From positions 28,552,297 through 28,616,296 of the forward strand of contig NC_072457.1 of NCBI RefSeq assembly GCF_027596085.1: a stretch of 64,000 bases of DNA, written 5' to 3'. The notes under the pieces were generated by a model that was given only the letters and a program-made list of their open reading frames with translations, was not told where the DNA came from and did not search any database. This DNA comes from Anoplopoma fimbria. Taxonomy: Eukaryota > Chordata > Actinopteri > Perciformes > Anoplopomatidae. This document shows positions 1 through 14,500 of the stretch, piece by piece (positions within the stretch are counted from its first letter, which is position 1; each line of letters opens with the position of its first letter). Made by a program: the position numbers and the translations under genes.

Positions 1-1542
1 CATATATCATATCAGCACATCAGAAAAGGCATGTTTTGTGTGCTATTCTTGGACTATTTGTCTGATTTACTTCTTTTTTGGTGTCCATTTAGACTGTAAG
101 TGCAACAATCAAGCGTTTGGCTGTCATGTGTGTTTTTCCTCCGGCTCTGAAATGCCCCCATTTTTCTCATCAATTGCTCTTACAAATGGTGCCATTTGGG
201 CTGCAGCCCCTGGCTTTTCCAATACCAAGTCTGGGGTTTATGGGGGTTGAGGTTCCTTGTATAACCTCCTTCACTTCCACTGACCACAAAGTGAAAAAAC
301 CCAGACTGTATACCTGATTATCTTTGAACCACTCTGAGATGGAGGAGCTCCTCAGATTGGAAAAATTTAGAGCGAGATCTCTATCTTTTTTTCTGAAGTT
401 TGAAAAGTAAGATTGAAGAAAAAGCTTTTTCTTGTTGCATGTGGACACAAGTATTTCATCTTGGCTTCAAGACTCAACACTCCCCCAACACAACTGTTGA
501 ACGGTTCCTCTCATTGACCCATTTTGCCAAAACCTTCTGCAGAGCACATGCCTATATTTCAGAGGGATTGAGTATTTCCAATATTTTGAGTTGCTCTGAA
601 GTTTACAGGAGTTTAATTTCTCTCTAATATTGTTAATATTTCCTTATAGGGGAATCTCATTTAGGCCTACAATTGCAAGGTGCGTTTTTCAATGAAGCAA
701 TGACATCCTGTAAATGTATGGTGGCCGGGTATTTGTGCATTCCTCACTGACGTTTTAACGAGACGCTTGCTATTATGAGTGGAAAGCCACACGCTATCTC
801 TCCGGGTGCCTCAGAAACTACAGGCCAGAAATGAAACAGTGGAATGTTTGGATGAGAATATTCAGGCGAGAGAAGAGGAGACAAACATCCTGTCAAAGAC
901 AGAAACAAGTTCAGTTACTTTTGTCTGATTAAACACAAACTCAAATTGTTTAAAAACTGCTGTCTGTCTGAGTGAACTCAGAGGACATTTCTAATATTTG
1001 GTTACTGTTTTACCTTCTGTCTGTATTAAACTCTTCAAAGATGGGAGGGAGAGCTCCTTGTGCCAAAAAAAATAGCAAAAAACACAAGATGGAGAAATCC
1101 ACAAATACTCATAGTTGTCATCCATTCTGGGCAATGCAAAACTCAAAGGTTATCACAGCGGATTTTCTGGATGCCAGCGGCAATTAAATTAAGTACTAAC
1201 GTCTATCAGTGCTCTTTGATACATTAGTACCATAGAGTTCATCCAGTGATGCAATGCAGATTTCAACATTTTGGTATAAAGGTTGGGTAGATATAATAAG
1301 AGGCATTAGCTGCGCCTCCGTTCAATATCGTCCAACAGTTTTAACAATAATGCTCAATAAGGTGCCACAAAGAAAAATCAAAGCAAACAAGACTGAAGAC
1401 AAGATACAAACTGTAACCAAGCAGTAACTTTGGTGATCGCCTGACTTTTCCTCCAGCGTCACCATGAGGTTTACATATTTGGTTTTGCCTGAAATGTCTT
1501 GACCGCTAGAGTATGAAGTGCCATAAAACTTTCAGTTTGTCA

Positions 1543-1745
1543 ACTACTTTGGTTTATTTCCAAATAGCAGCAAAATTATTGATATTCCCATCAGCCTCAG
1601 CTGTTCCTTGTGATTAGTGCTAATTAGCATGCCAACATGCTTAACTAAGATTTGTAAGATGCCAAAACATTAGCATGATAGCATTGTCATTGTAAGCATG
1701 TTGTAAACATTAGCATTTGGCTCAAAACACCACTGTGCTTTAAGT
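1543..1745. repeat. Dispersed fish repeat rich in TAGCAT/ATGCTAA modules
   Basis: Repeated 'gctaattagcatg', 'aacattagcat' and 'gcattgtcattgtaagcatg' phrases resemble a repeat very common in percomorph introns. This is recognised from memory; boundaries are approximate. Confidence 0.5.
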
Positions 1746-1777
1746 TAGACTATTGTGAGGAACTTTTAACTGGTTAT

Positions 1778-2456
1778 TGTCACAGATGTGGTGTGGACCC
1801 AAAAGCAGTACGACCAGGAGACAGATAAAGTTCTGGAGCTTTATTTAAAGCTGAGCACACAGCAGACAGACAGGCAGGGTCAGACTCACAGTGGGAAACA
1901 GGCAGGGGATCAGGCAGACGGAAACCAGAGGAAGCGGAGGATAAACTCGTGGTCGGGGACAGAAGGCTAAGGTGGCTAACCGAGGCAAAGGCAAGGTAGG
2001 GGAATCCGGTGGTCGGGGACAGAAGGCTGAGTCGTTGACCGGGGCACAGGCAAGGCAGGGAAGTCCAGACAGGCAGGGTCGGCAACGGGAAATCAGTCCA
2101 CGGGAAATTGCTGGAAGGTCTGACATAAATGCAACGAACGATCTGGCAGTGAGTGTGTGTGAGACTGGGGTTTAAATACTGCAGGGTGTAGGTGCAGCAG
2201 AGTGAGCAGGTGAGAGGGATGGTGCTGATGAGGTGGGTGTGGCAGACAGGTGCACTGCATGAGGCTGATTAGGTGAGTGAGGGAGAGTGTGGTGAGAGAG
2301 CGGGGGCGGGGCTGTGAGCTGGAAGTGGAACTGGGAGTGGCCGGAGTGAACTGAGAGAGAGTGACAGGCAGGTGAACAGAGTGAGCCAATTAGGTGAGTG
2401 AGACAGAGTGACAGGGAGTATGGAGCTACTGACAGTATGGAGGAAGAACTGTGACA
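1778..2456 (-). mobile_element. Solo LTR of a retrotransposon, minus orientation
   Basis: This 679-bp segment starts TGTCACAG and ends CTGTGACA, so it has TG...CA ends. It is flanked by a direct 5-bp repeat GTTAT (1773-1777 and 2457-2461), as expected for an LTR target-site duplication. In minus orientation it carries a TATA-like AGTATTTAAA (2180-2171) and, about 330 nt on, an AATAAA (1845-1840). There is no internal coding region or second LTR in the window, so this is a solo LTR left by LTR-LTR recombination. Family (Gypsy, Pao or ERV-like) cannot be decided. The open frames inside it are incidental. Confidence 0.75.
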
Positions 2457-2982
2457 GTTATGAAACAGTCTCAATCTATTCGCTGACCGCTGGTAGCAAA
2501 CACCGACACCTCGCTGCTGAAGGCCCAGGCAGTATTGCTGGGGACGCTGCAGTGAACTAAAGATGAGGAGAACCAGAACAAGGACTGTGTGGGGCAGACT
2601 GTCCAGACTGTCAGACCCTGCTGTAGTAAAATGAGAGGTTTTCTTAAAGGGACTCTGGTGCTCAGAATCACTACTGCATTTGTCCACAGGGACCGTCAAA
2701 AACCAAACATAAAAAGTCCCTCGTAGATTTAAGTATAGCCTCTCAAGCTGCTAATGTGACTTAAGACATTTACTGAAATCTGTTTACTGTCCAACAGATC
2801 ACGTGCATAGACGGACCAAACCGCAGTGGGCTATGTCAACGCGATGTCTGCTCTAGAGGACAACAGTCCCTCTCTGTTATTAATCCTTCACTATGTTGGG
2901 TCTACTGCATGACCTTGAAGATTTGCAAACCAATGACAGTAACTGAAAAAAAGACTCTGTTGTGTTCAGTGAAACATGAAGG

Positions 2983-3090
<108 letters not shown>

Positions 3091-4969
3091 TTGTTGTTGT
3101 CTTTCTGAAACGCTCCAATGCAAGATTATGAGTTCCCCTCTTCATCCTTGTTTCTTTCACCACATCAATAGTTTTGCCAGTAAAGTAAAACAGGGCAGCA
3201 ACGACAAAGACTTAACACAAGGCATCAGCAGTATCTTCCTCCAGAGCCCAGCAACTGGAGACTAGCAAAGCCAAAGCGATTAGGCTGTTTTGTAACAATT
3301 TATGATCTGTGTCAGGGTTTAATTGTTGGGGTTTAGGGAGTTGGAGGGAGAGGAACACTTAGAACAAAGTGTTGTCATGAAATGTACAAAGTCAAAAGGG
3401 AAAGAAAAGCACTGCAGCGATTGGGAAGCCAGACTCTGTGGTTATCCATGTTTAAGCGTGCACCGACTCTACTGCTTGGCTTGCTTCAGGCATTCGTCTT
3501 CTCATGCTAATTTTTTTCCATTCACTTTTCCTGTCATGAACCATCGTCTAAAATGTCCTCAAACACCACTTATTCCCACAACAGCTCCATTTTCAATAAA
3601 TCAGAAAAAAAAGCTTTGTGCTACTAAATTACTGGAGATAATTAAACGCTTCATTTCACAACTTTGAAATCAAACACCAGCCTTTAAAAAAACTCATGAC
3701 CAGTGATACTTTATGCACAGAACAGTCTGAGCTCTGTGGATTTTCATTTTGGTAAAATGTTCATGCAGTATATTCTCCAAGATCACAAGCAGAACAGCCT
3801 GACCTTTTTGTAAAAGACAGAAAAGATGTTAATATATTTCCTTTTACAGTTAACCTTCATGATATAATTCAGAAGCTTGAACATCTGCAGGTGCCAGGAA
3901 ATACATCCACTACATCTCCTGACAGTTATGGGAAGTCAAATTCTCCAGACTTCATTCCTTGTCTTTGCAAATAGTAAAACCATAACATTTCTGTGGCTTT
4001 TTTTTCTCATAAATCTTTTTTTTTTATAGTGAAAACCAGTGACAGTTTTCCAAATCAGTGTTTAATGGTCTACATCAGATCACCGCCTCGGCCAAACTAA
4101 ACCTGTGTTTAATTTAAATCTGAATAAATCTATAAGCAGGCTCTAGCTGGGTTGGCTGATGTGCTTGAGGCATGTTTAAATTGGATGGTTATTTGCCTTG
4201 ACATAGAATGCATGAATAGCAATGAAAAACATAAATCCTATGTTGAGGGACATTTTTTTTGTGCAACTCAACAAATGAGACTTCCACATTTAGATTCCAG
4301 GACCTTTAAATCAAAGAAGAAAAACAGCCACATTCAATGCACTTTGGCAGATAAATAAACAGAAGCTTTGAAGGGAGACTCAACATACCGGAGTGCGGGG
4401 AACAATCTGATTGCTGACAGCGCCTACCACCATACCGCATGGGTCATGCGCTTTGTTGCTTTGCTGCGGTAGTAAAAGTGAAGGGCCGGCCTCTGTGCAG
4501 TGATTAATGAGAGGTGCTGTCAGTGTGAATACAAGAGGGGCAGTGGTAATTAAAGTGGGTCTGCAGCACAGCAAGATTTAAGAACCACAGCCTGCTAATC
4601 AAGTCAGTAGAGACGCTATTAATAGTAGATGGTGACACAAGCACCCAACCACCTACAGTATCAACGCCCCCACACACAAACAAACAATTACTCCGTCAGG
4701 CACTTCATTTAACCTCCGACCTGCAACCGGTGCTTCAAATGAGCCCAGAAATAATGTGTTAATCTGTTACTTCTTAAATTCCATTCAATGCTATTTGTAA
4801 GGGCTTTTTTTACATAGTGTTGTGTTTATGGAAATTGCAAAGAGAATGCTGTGAGTCTAATTGAGTGTGGATGAAATCACTGCTCTTTTCTGGAGTTTAT
4901 TATCCAGGTGATCATAGTAATGTGATGTAGTTCTCAGATTTGTGTATTTTTTCTCTCTTAAAATGTCAA

Positions 4970-5195
4970 AGGAATAGTTGGACATTTTTGGAAATATACT
5001 TATTCACTTTCTTGCTGAGAGTAAGATGAGAAGATTAATACCGCTCTTATATTAATGCAGTAAACTTGAGGCTACAGCTAGCAAACTGTTAGCTTAGCAT
5101 AAAGACTGGAAACAGAAGGAAACAGCTAGCCTGCCATCTCAAAGGCAACAAAATTCGCTTTCCGCCTCTAAAGCTCATTAATTAACACGTAATAT
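4970..5195 (+). repeat. Dispersed fish repeat ('ggaatagttggacatttttgg' family)
   Basis: The order 'caaaggaatagttggac', 'ttgctgagagtaagatgaga', 'gttagcttagcataaagact', 'ggaaacagctagcctg' and 'attaattaacac' matches a very abundant teleost repeat I know from introns. A more degraded relative lies at about 50876-51030. Confidence 0.6.
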
Positions 5196-5219
5196 CCCAT
5201 CAGGCTGTTCTCATACAGC

Positions 5220-5650
5220 GTTTATTGTTTTACCTACGAAAATTAATGTGCTGAAATTTGTAGATATCTCACAAAATCAATTGGCATGTAATCTTGAACC
5301 AGGACGTATAAAGACCGAAAAAACCCACACTGGGCAGGGGTTATGGGTCGAGCAAAAGATCTTCTTTAGTCGATGTGAAACGAAAAGTCAATGTTGATTT
5401 ATGTGTAACGTCACTGCCATACTTAAGCCACTTCTGTACTTATTTGAACCCAAACCACAATCTTTTCCTAACCAATAAGCTTTATTGCCTTGACCTAAGT
5501 AAGTTGTTCCCTTTGAAGACTTATTTTGAAAATACTGAATGCATGTAACAAGCGAAAATTTACAAATGTTGCCAGACTTTTGTAAGACAACGCACGAAAA
5601 TGAGGAGTAACATTTATCGTAAAATATCACACAAACTATTGTATGAAGAT
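5220..5650. repeat. Dispersed fish repeat with 'cccaaaccacaatcttttcc' core
   Basis: The segment with 'gaacccaaaccacaatctt', 'cctaaccaataagctttatt' and 'gcatgtaacaagcgaaaat' resembles a common fish interspersed repeat. Edges are uncertain. The 112-codon minus-strand frame across it is not a gene. Confidence 0.45.
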
Positions 5651-7396
5651 ATGTTGATCCTGTTTGTTTAGTTTTTGCAAAAAACAAATAAAGTGAATAA
5701 AGTGTACTTCTAAAAGTGTAGAACAAGTCCGTTAAATGTCAGATTGTTTTTTTCATAAGCAATTTGCTGTTATTGACCACAGACAGATTTTCATGTTATT
5801 TATCAATTGCGGGCTCAAATGTAGCAGAATAACCAGCGAGAGAAGCTTAGAGGATAGAAAAACTATTCAATGAAGACAAACTGAACAAGTCTGAAAGCTG
5901 ATCCACAGGGCCATATGGTAGTGAGCCATGGAAGGAAACTAAAGAAGGCCCATTAGTCTCTGTTTCCTTTTTCTTCTGACTTAAAAAAGTGAAAAACATT
6001 TAATTCCCATCAACCTTGCAACAAGATGCTGAATAGCATTCAACAGCGTACAAACAGATGTTCTTCCCAGTCTGGCCAACTGGCATATCTTTCGACCAGA
6101 CTGATACAGAAATATATTTTCTACTTTAATTTGGAGCAATACTGTGGCCATGTACACCAGTATTATTTGTAAGTATTAATTTATGTGTAAGCTTATTTGG
6201 TCATCTTTATGTTGTCTTATTTGGGCATCAAATAGAGTTGTATGCTCCTCTCTTTAAGCATTTACCAACATCCTTTAATACAACTCTTTAAAACACTTTA
6301 GATTGATTTTAATGACAGATCACTGCTCATGCATCATCTGTCATGAAAGTGAGAGAAACATTCAAATGGTTATTGATCAGGTAGCAATTAAATTCGAAGA
6401 CTAAGGGAGCATAGGTCACCATTAAATGTATTACATGTCACTGCTTTAAAACCAGATGCTCCGCAAACAAAGAGATTAACAGTACCAACAATAATAGGGG
6501 CGGTTATAGCTGTGGGCCGGCTGTTTTTTTTGAAGCCGTTCATCTCCTCAGTCCATCTCCCTCCCTCCATTTCATCTCCGTTTCATCATCAGTCTGTTGT
6601 GATGAAATGTAAGTGGTGGTCCTCTGCGGCCTGAGGGCTGAAATCAATGGCATTCATCAGGACTCAAATCATAGAACAACATGTCCTTTGCCACATAAAG
6701 TAATCTAAATGAAATCTTAAAAATGTTTTTCATATTCATTGATTAATGGACCAGGAAGTTTCCTGATTGGGAAACAGTCTGCTTAAATATAAGAAGCTTG
6801 CTTCCCGTTACTTTCCCTGCCTTTGTCTGCAGTCTGAACGGTGATGCAGAGAAAAGTGAACAGCAGTGTGAGAATGATTCAGTGCAGGCCGCCGCACACA
6901 GCTGTGACGCTACGGGAGACAGTGTAGGCGGACGGCCAGATAACTCTCTCTCTCTCTCTCAACCTTAAAGCTTTTGCTGCGTTCCTCACATCAAACTCAG
7001 CAAATAGCTCTCCACAAGGTACATGGTGTTCTGTGGTCACAGCAACAGTAACATGCCAGCTCACTGATTTTGGTTACAAAGCTGATACCAATCATGTGAT
7101 GTTATACCTCGAGGCTGGCTTTCTCTACGCTGATAGTTTGTCAGAGGGGCTCCAGACTCTAATGACTCTAATGACTCTGATAAATGTCAAAGTTGACCCT
7201 GTAAATTGTGGCATATCTAATTTGTGAAAGTAGATCATCAGTTAAATCAACCCTAAAAAGTGAGACATTTTTCCTTAATAGCATTTATTTGGAATAAATA
7301 TTTAATCAATATAATGAATAAATACTAAAGTATATGGAGCCATATTTATATTGATACGACAGTTATATTTTAAATCATTCATAATCTGTTTATATA

Positions 7397-7587
7397 CAGT
7401 ACCAGTCAAAAGTTTGGACACACCTTCTCATTCAACTACTTTGAAGAATCTAAAATATAAAACATATTCTGGTTTGTTGAGCATTTGTTTGTTTACCACA
7501 TAATTCCATATGTGTTCCTTCATAGTTTGGATGTCTTCAATATTAATCTACAATGTAGAAAAAAATAACTGGTTTTGACTGGTACTG
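7397..7587 (-). mobile_element. Tc1/mariner-type MITE, copy 1
   Basis: The element begins CAGTACCAGTCAAAAG, ends in the inverted complement, and is flanked by TA on both sides. The interior matches, in reverse orientation, the two copies at 37.3-38.0 kb. Relative to those, it has lost about 30 bp of its right terminal repeat. It has no coding capacity. Confidence 0.85.
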
Positions 7588-9414
7588 TATAATTATAGAT
7601 ACTTCAAAGGAGGGGTTGCAAATAAATAAACAGATAAAAAATTCATTTTTCTGCTTTAAACTACATAATAGTGTGTTTTAAACGATGTCAAGGTCCCTGA
7701 TATTCTGGGGTTTCGGGAAAGATTGCTTTCTAAATAATCCGGCCAGAGTACAACATTCCCAGAAAACAGATCTTCCTGACTCACCTGGAGGTGGTGGTAC
7801 AGTTAATCTTAAACATCTGGAGTGTTGATGCAGGGCATTAAATCATAAAGTGAATCAACACCAAACTCAGGCTGGGAATTTGTACAAAAAGTAATGCGAA
7901 TATACCATTTTACTTAGTTTAGATTCAAGTCTCCCCAACACTGCCGGCACCCTGAGGATCCTGTTTTCCCTGAAACACAAACAGCTGTTTCCACATCATC
8001 TCCAAAGTCTGGGCTCAAACTGATGTGATGGTGTCTCAGGTTCACTGTCAAGAAAATGTGATGAAGATAAATATGGTCTGACGTGAGGAACGCAGCTGAA
8101 CAGCAAAACATGTATTTCCAGAAACTGAATACTTTTAACATCACTCTCATTTACTTAACTGGTTAGTCATCAATAATAAGATACAGATACAGGGCATTTT
8201 ATGATTAATGACATTTTCATTTGATCTCTTGTTTGTGGTCTGCTTTCAGTTCTTTGGTCTCATTTAGCTCATATGATACGCCTTTAACTGAGATATCCAT
8301 TACACATAGTACAATGTGATTAGACTCACATATTCTTATTTTTTCTTATTATTTATTGCTTTAAGTGGTGTTATATCTATTTTAATGAAGAGCCATTAAG
8401 ACGATATGAAGATTCATTGTCTGTCTGAGCACAGTTTGGGGAAAAAAGAAATAAAAGTTTTGGGGATGTTTTTATTTGTGTTTTATAATAGTGTGTTTCA
8501 ATATTTAGGTTCTAGTTTAATAGGAACATATGTCGCAGTGAGACAAATGAAGATCTGTATGAAAATGGGGTTTTATTAGCCAACAGGAGACACTTTAGCA
8601 GATGATAAACAATGTGGTTGTCGTTTCTATAAAAGGTTTTACAGCAGGAACATTATGTCATGGAGGGAATTCGGAATGATGAGACATAATACTAATATTT
8701 AACCTGTAAATAGATCTAGCGGTCATAAAAACTGTTGACTCTAAATACCAATAAACAAACATCTCATTGTTTTCACATAATCCTCTTTATAATCCTCGGT
8801 TCTTTCTGTAATTGATCGTAGATCATTTGTTCATGCCTTTATCTGAAGAAGACAATGATGTCAATTTTCTGCAGTGTGTAATGTTCACCAGTTCTGTGTA
8901 GGTGGACTGAAGCAGTTCTGCCAAATTATTACAATACCTATTGTAAATATTTGAGGGCTGGAACTTGAAGGGAATCATGGAGGAGGTTAATATGAAGTGT
9001 GTGCCATCAAGTGCATGAGTGTGCATCTGTGAGGGAGATAACGAGGAGTACTGCAGAGAAAGGGAGATCCATTGCAACTTTTGAAGTATGACTTGTCTTT
9101 GTGAACTCTATTTTGTTATTTCCACATAATCCATTGGAAACTCAGAGCAGCAAACTCAACTCAGCGACTCAGTGAAATATCAGTGAAAGGGTACTTCTGG
9201 GGGCATTGCAGTTCCCCACAACCACTGGTTGTAGACTATGCATGTCTGTATCACCATTAAGTTACAGGATTTCGGTGGCCCTGGCATCCTTACACACTAA
9301 ACTTAAACCACATGTTTGGCACAAGAGGCTGCACCACAACCAGACTCTGAGCCAGTCAAGGCAAAGTGTATTCAAGGGTAGTACAACACACATTTTATGT
9401 GGTTAAACTAAGCT

Positions 9415-9745
9415 TAAAGGGTAACTTCTGTGTTTTTCACCCATGGTTTTGTGTCTAGATGACTTATAGAGACAGCAATTCGAGAATGCTGTAGACGACA
9501 GCTGCTTAGCCTGTAATCCTGTCGGGGCAAGCTTGCCACGCCGTCTACGTCCACTACAGTGCTTTGCCACTGACAGGCTGTGATTGTTATCATAAGTCTG
9601 ACAACATTATGGAAAGAATCTCACTCTGGGAGAAGTCCTGTTCTGAAATCTTGTGAGGTTACATGTTGACGGAAGACAGCTTTGGAAGTGCTAGCTGTCC
9701 GAGTTTGTTCTTAAGTACAAAAAGCGTAGCTTAGTGTTATCTAAA
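9415..9745. repeat. Dispersed fish repeat
   Basis: The phrases 'ccactgacaggctgtgattg', 'gtctgacaacattatggaaa' and 'gtcctgttctgaaatcttgt' match a repeat commonly seen in teleost introns and UTRs. Recognised from memory; boundaries approximate. Confidence 0.45.
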
Positions 9746-11454
9746 ATATTTTCAATGTCATGGTTGAACTTTTAGATAATTTCGACAAAGTGGATTGAAT
9801 TCGATGGCCGGTCGTAGCCTTTTAGTGTATTGATAATCAGAATTCACAACAAGTCTTCTCCTTGAGCGTGACTTGGACACTAACAAACAGACCAGATCGA
9901 GTCAATCTATCAAGTAAATAAAAATGTTTTATTCCAAGGTAGCATCATTTTCATAATGTTGACATATATTATACCAATCTATACATATCTACTTCCATGG
10001 ATCAAGATAAATACAGTTAATGAGCAGAAGATAGGATTTTCAAACACACATAGATCAGATGGTTGTTAAAAGCTCACAAAGTGACCCACACTTTTAAACA
10101 TCTGGAATAAATGTTACTTTTACAAGATCTGGGCAACATTTGAGATTTTTCACATTTCACACATACTGTGAGCAGGATTCAGTCGTAAATACACATTAAA
10201 ATGGATAGTAGTCTGAACACAGACAGAAAAGACTTCACTTTAAAAAGTCAAAAAATGAACTTCACAAACCTGAAGACAAATGATGCCTCAGATGACGAGT
10301 GTCTCTCCTCCAGAGGTTGGCCTCCATTCGTACCTTCAGTGTGCATGTGGTCAGATGGCCCTCGGCGCTGTGACGTATCTTTAGTTATAGATTTATTTTA
10401 TGAATGGTCTTTTTGGATCTCACTACACCAGTCCAATTACTCATTCCCTTCTTCCATTCATATTTCAGGCAAAATGCTATCTTTATTCTATAACCCTGTC
10501 TGTTGCTCCACTTACACATTCATTTTAAAATGATATCCATGTGTATCTTCCACCTTTTTTGGGAAAGGATTATAATGTGGTAAATTATAAGGGTATTCAA
10601 TCGTAAATACTGGTAGATTGCAATGGAATTGTTGAAGTTTGAGATTATACTACCATATTTTGACTCATGATATTTTCAGGTTATTGCATGACAATTAAAT
10701 TGTTCCTCCCAACAAATGTATATTGTAGATTAAATGTAGCTAAGTAATCCATAAAACCTTTAAAACATAGAAGCAAACCAAACAGTTAATGAGACAAAAC
10801 ATTACAACTAAATAAATAAAATCAGGACAAAACTAGAAAACTTAATTTAAAGCAATAAGTTGCACTTGCAAAAGAACGAATACAAAGGAAAAGGTCTTTA
10901 CCACTGACTCAGATGTTGTAGTCGAAACCAGATACTGCCAGTGACTGCCAGATTATGGTAATAAATAGCCCTGTTATCATCTCCCTATTGAATTAGCATG
11001 TGTAATGAATCTGGCATGCTGAAATATATTCATGCTGGGGCCAAATCTTTTTTGGGAAGGAAAATATTTATCTAAATTAAATTATTTGGGCTCATCTTTT
11101 CTCCACATGCAGACACTTTCAACGCATTTAACAAAAGCGGAAAAGTATCACGACCAATATAAAAAAGGAGACAGAATTGAGAATCTGTCTATTAATTACT
11201 TTATTAATAAGATTAATACTAGTTATTCTGTGTGGCTATAATGATCCTTTGAGCATCAAGGTCTTCCTGGAGTTGCTCAGCACATGATCAGTCTCACAGT
11301 GACAGCTCTGTTTCAAACAAAAACCTTACTAGTAAAAGCAAGTGAATATTTATGGTGCGATGTTTAATAGTTCCTGTGGGCCAACTGTCACTCTCCAATT
11401 CTCTGTGATGTTCAAGCCAGTCCGAAGTAGATCAAGCACTAGTTTGTACTCCAT

Positions 11455-11510
11455 TTAAGATAAAATAAGATAATCCTTTATTAGTCCCGCAGCGGGGACA
11501 CAGGTGAGCC
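11455..11510 (-). repeat. LINE/SINE 3'-tail-like fragment
   Basis: 'agataatcctttattagtcc' followed by 'cgcagcggggacaca' is a frequent 3'-end fragment of fish non-LTR elements, here in reverse orientation. A related forward copy lies near 30.23-30.33 kb. Confidence 0.5.
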
Positions 11511-14500
11511 AGTGTTAATTGAACAATGCGTTGGCATAGAAAGTGATTAATTTGGGTTTAAATGCCATTAAATGCTGCTGGATTGAGTATATGGATGAAG
11601 TTTTATTGGAGGTCAGTGCAATCGAGGACATCGAGAAATAGAGCGGTGAAATCTCTCATCCAAACTGCATTAGGCCCATTGAAAGTAGATTATTTTAATT
11701 CTAATTTAACAACAAATGGCTTTTATATGTTTATGGTTGCTCTTAGGACTGTGTCAGAATAAACACCAAACAAACCCCAGATATAATTCTCAAGAACTGG
11801 AACTGAAGAGTGACTATGACATTCAGCAGACTTTTGAACTCAGCTGTTTAATATACATCTGTACACCATTACAGCACTTTCCTGTCAGACAGGAAATTTC
11901 CCTTTGAACTCAGGTCCATCTTTGTGCTCTGGTGTTCAGTTTTGGATTAATGCAATGTGAACAAAAAGAGCACGTATTGAAGTGCAAAGCGATCACCCTC
12001 CGAGTGTGCAGCCAACCATTATGAAGTGGCCTGTACAGCTAATGTTGGCTATTTCTGTATGTTCTTGTGCCTGGCTAGTTTTATTAAAAAATCTGGAATC
12101 TAAATGAAGCTAGTAGGGATGAATGAACCAACTGTTTGGACTTTACAGCTTTAACAAATCAGGAAATGGAGGTAGTTTCTGGCCCAAATTTACTGGATAT
12201 CCACACTATTGCAACAGCCATTGAAAACCCATTAGATATTTATATGATGAGTCTATCACATGCAAAACCCCTACTGATATACAGTAATTGTCACTTATTT
12301 CCCAAGTTATGTGACTGTGTTGACATCCTTTGAGGCTGAGCTCGAACTTAAAGACAAAAACAGATGTGTCCTTGAGAATGCCATCCTCATTATGCATTCA
12401 CGAATCCCCTTCCCCAAACAGTGATTGCCCAATGCTAACTTAGAAACAGTAAACAGTAATGACAGACCTGTCAAGCTTTGCATTTCTCCACATGTGGGAA
12501 TGGCGCCTAGAGAGCTGTAGTAAGAGCATAATCTGAATTCAAAGAGTTTGGAGGGAAGTAGTGGATTAAACATGTTTATCATGTCTAATATGAGCATAAA
12601 GCATGCCAAGCTAACGAGCTGACTACCACTACTAATTAAAGAGTACATAACAAATAACTATAATAATTTCTTTGGTAAAAACTATGTACAGGTGTGCATA
12701 TGAAAAATAAACACGTTCACAACTAACACATCAAATTTGTAGTATCAAATCCTTCCTGTTTGGAAGCCAATCCTGGAAGAGTTTAGAGAATAACGTTAGC
12801 AGCTTTGTCCTCAGCCTTGTGGCATGATATCATGTATCACTTAGTTCATATATTCAACATATTTTTACAAGTTACTTATTTGAAAAATAAGTCACTTTAA
12901 AACAGCCAGACACTGTAAATTAACATTAGCTTATTTAGCTAGCTAGCTCTTATATTAACCAGGCCAAGTTTGTCTACCTCTGTTTAAAAGTAAGGAGCCA
13001 TTGTTGAAAACATGACTGGATTTTGATTATATAAAATCTTCCACTGTTTTCATTGTAAACTGCACGCCTTGCTTGACAACAGAAACAAGGTTTACCGAAC
13101 GGTCAAGACCGTTCAGCTAACATGAAAGTGTGCAACAGGTGCACTATGGATTCATTTACAGTGTTTTTTATCTCTTAGTTCTGTCTTACTGGGAATTTTC
13201 AGACCTTTGTTATCACAGCAAGAATATTTCACACCAGATGCAGCAGCTCTGCATTTCTCAACCCCACTGAAGGCTTCACCCTGGACCTCGGCTCTCCATG
13301 GGCTTCTGAAATACTTAAACCTATGAATCAAAGATCCCAGTGGAGCAATGGGAAAGAAACTACACGGACAATCCAATGGGTGTGAAGCTGAAAACCTGGT
13401 AGTTTCAAGGATGTCAGTAAAGAACATTCATTTTGACGGTTCGTGCAACATATTGGCTGCACTCTTCTCTGTTGAAACAATCCACATGAGATCTGCAGAA
13501 TCGCAAACAGATCATGTTTTCTCTTTTTCTGTGGATTCTTGCTTGAATTAGGTTGGGTGGGATTGTTTTTGTAAGTCGTTACACATTCATATTTACAGCA
13601 CTTGCACTTTGGGAGTTGCAGCATATCCTGAAGTAGCTGTTGTGTGAATTTATGGGAACTTTCACAGGCAAAAACATTGTCTGTATGCAGGTCAGAAATG
13701 GGGAGGTTATACTTTCTAGCCCGAGGACATGATATTAAAAAAATGTGTTGACTGACCTCTGTGAACTGCGAGGACACTGTATTACTGGACCGGTGTCACC
13801 CAGTCTCAGAGGGAGGGCTGGGGTCGACTGGCTGACATCCATGACGTCTATAAACAGCTCCTGAGAGATTTGAAGAGTAGCAGTGGCTGTGTGCAACAGC
13901 GGTGACACTGTCAGAAAATTAGACTAATTGACCTCTTAGCGTTTGTTTGTGAACGCAGTTAGTCCCGCCTTGAATCTGGTCAGATTGATCCGTTTCTCGC
14001 CAGCCATAACTTACATTCCACCAACAGGTCTGCCGATTTAGAGCTAACGTCAGGGAGTAAACAAGATTCATCATGAAAAGGTCATTAGTGTCTGTCTGCA
14101 ACCTCACAGGGATTCCAAAACCATCTATCTTGCAGTTGGTGGCAGAGATGAGATGACTAACCGTGTCCCTGGTTGATTTCTACTTACATGTGGATTATCA
14201 ATGGTGCACAAGTGGAATGTTTATTAATGTAATGATCGGTACGGGTAATTAAGCAGTTAATGGAAAAACTGAATCAAATTTAAACCTTATTCTTGTGCAT
14301 AGGTTTCACATAAGGGTGTTTAAAAATGTTTTCCACTTGAACATGCTTTGATTGTTTAAGGCTCTCCTTGAGCTCGATGTCCACAGAGAGCAGCCATTGA
14401 ACACGGTGAGACAATTCTAAGACAAGAGTGAACAATCTGTTACCAAACAACGTGAGCCAAACGCTGTTCAGGAGCCAAACCGCTCGTTCCTCGGCGGGAT

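Noticed and set aside
1780..2699. Several 90-175 codon frames in and near the solo LTR
   Set aside because: They are low-complexity Ser/Pro/Leu frames within or overlapping LTR sequence, with no gag/pol or cellular similarity that I can see.
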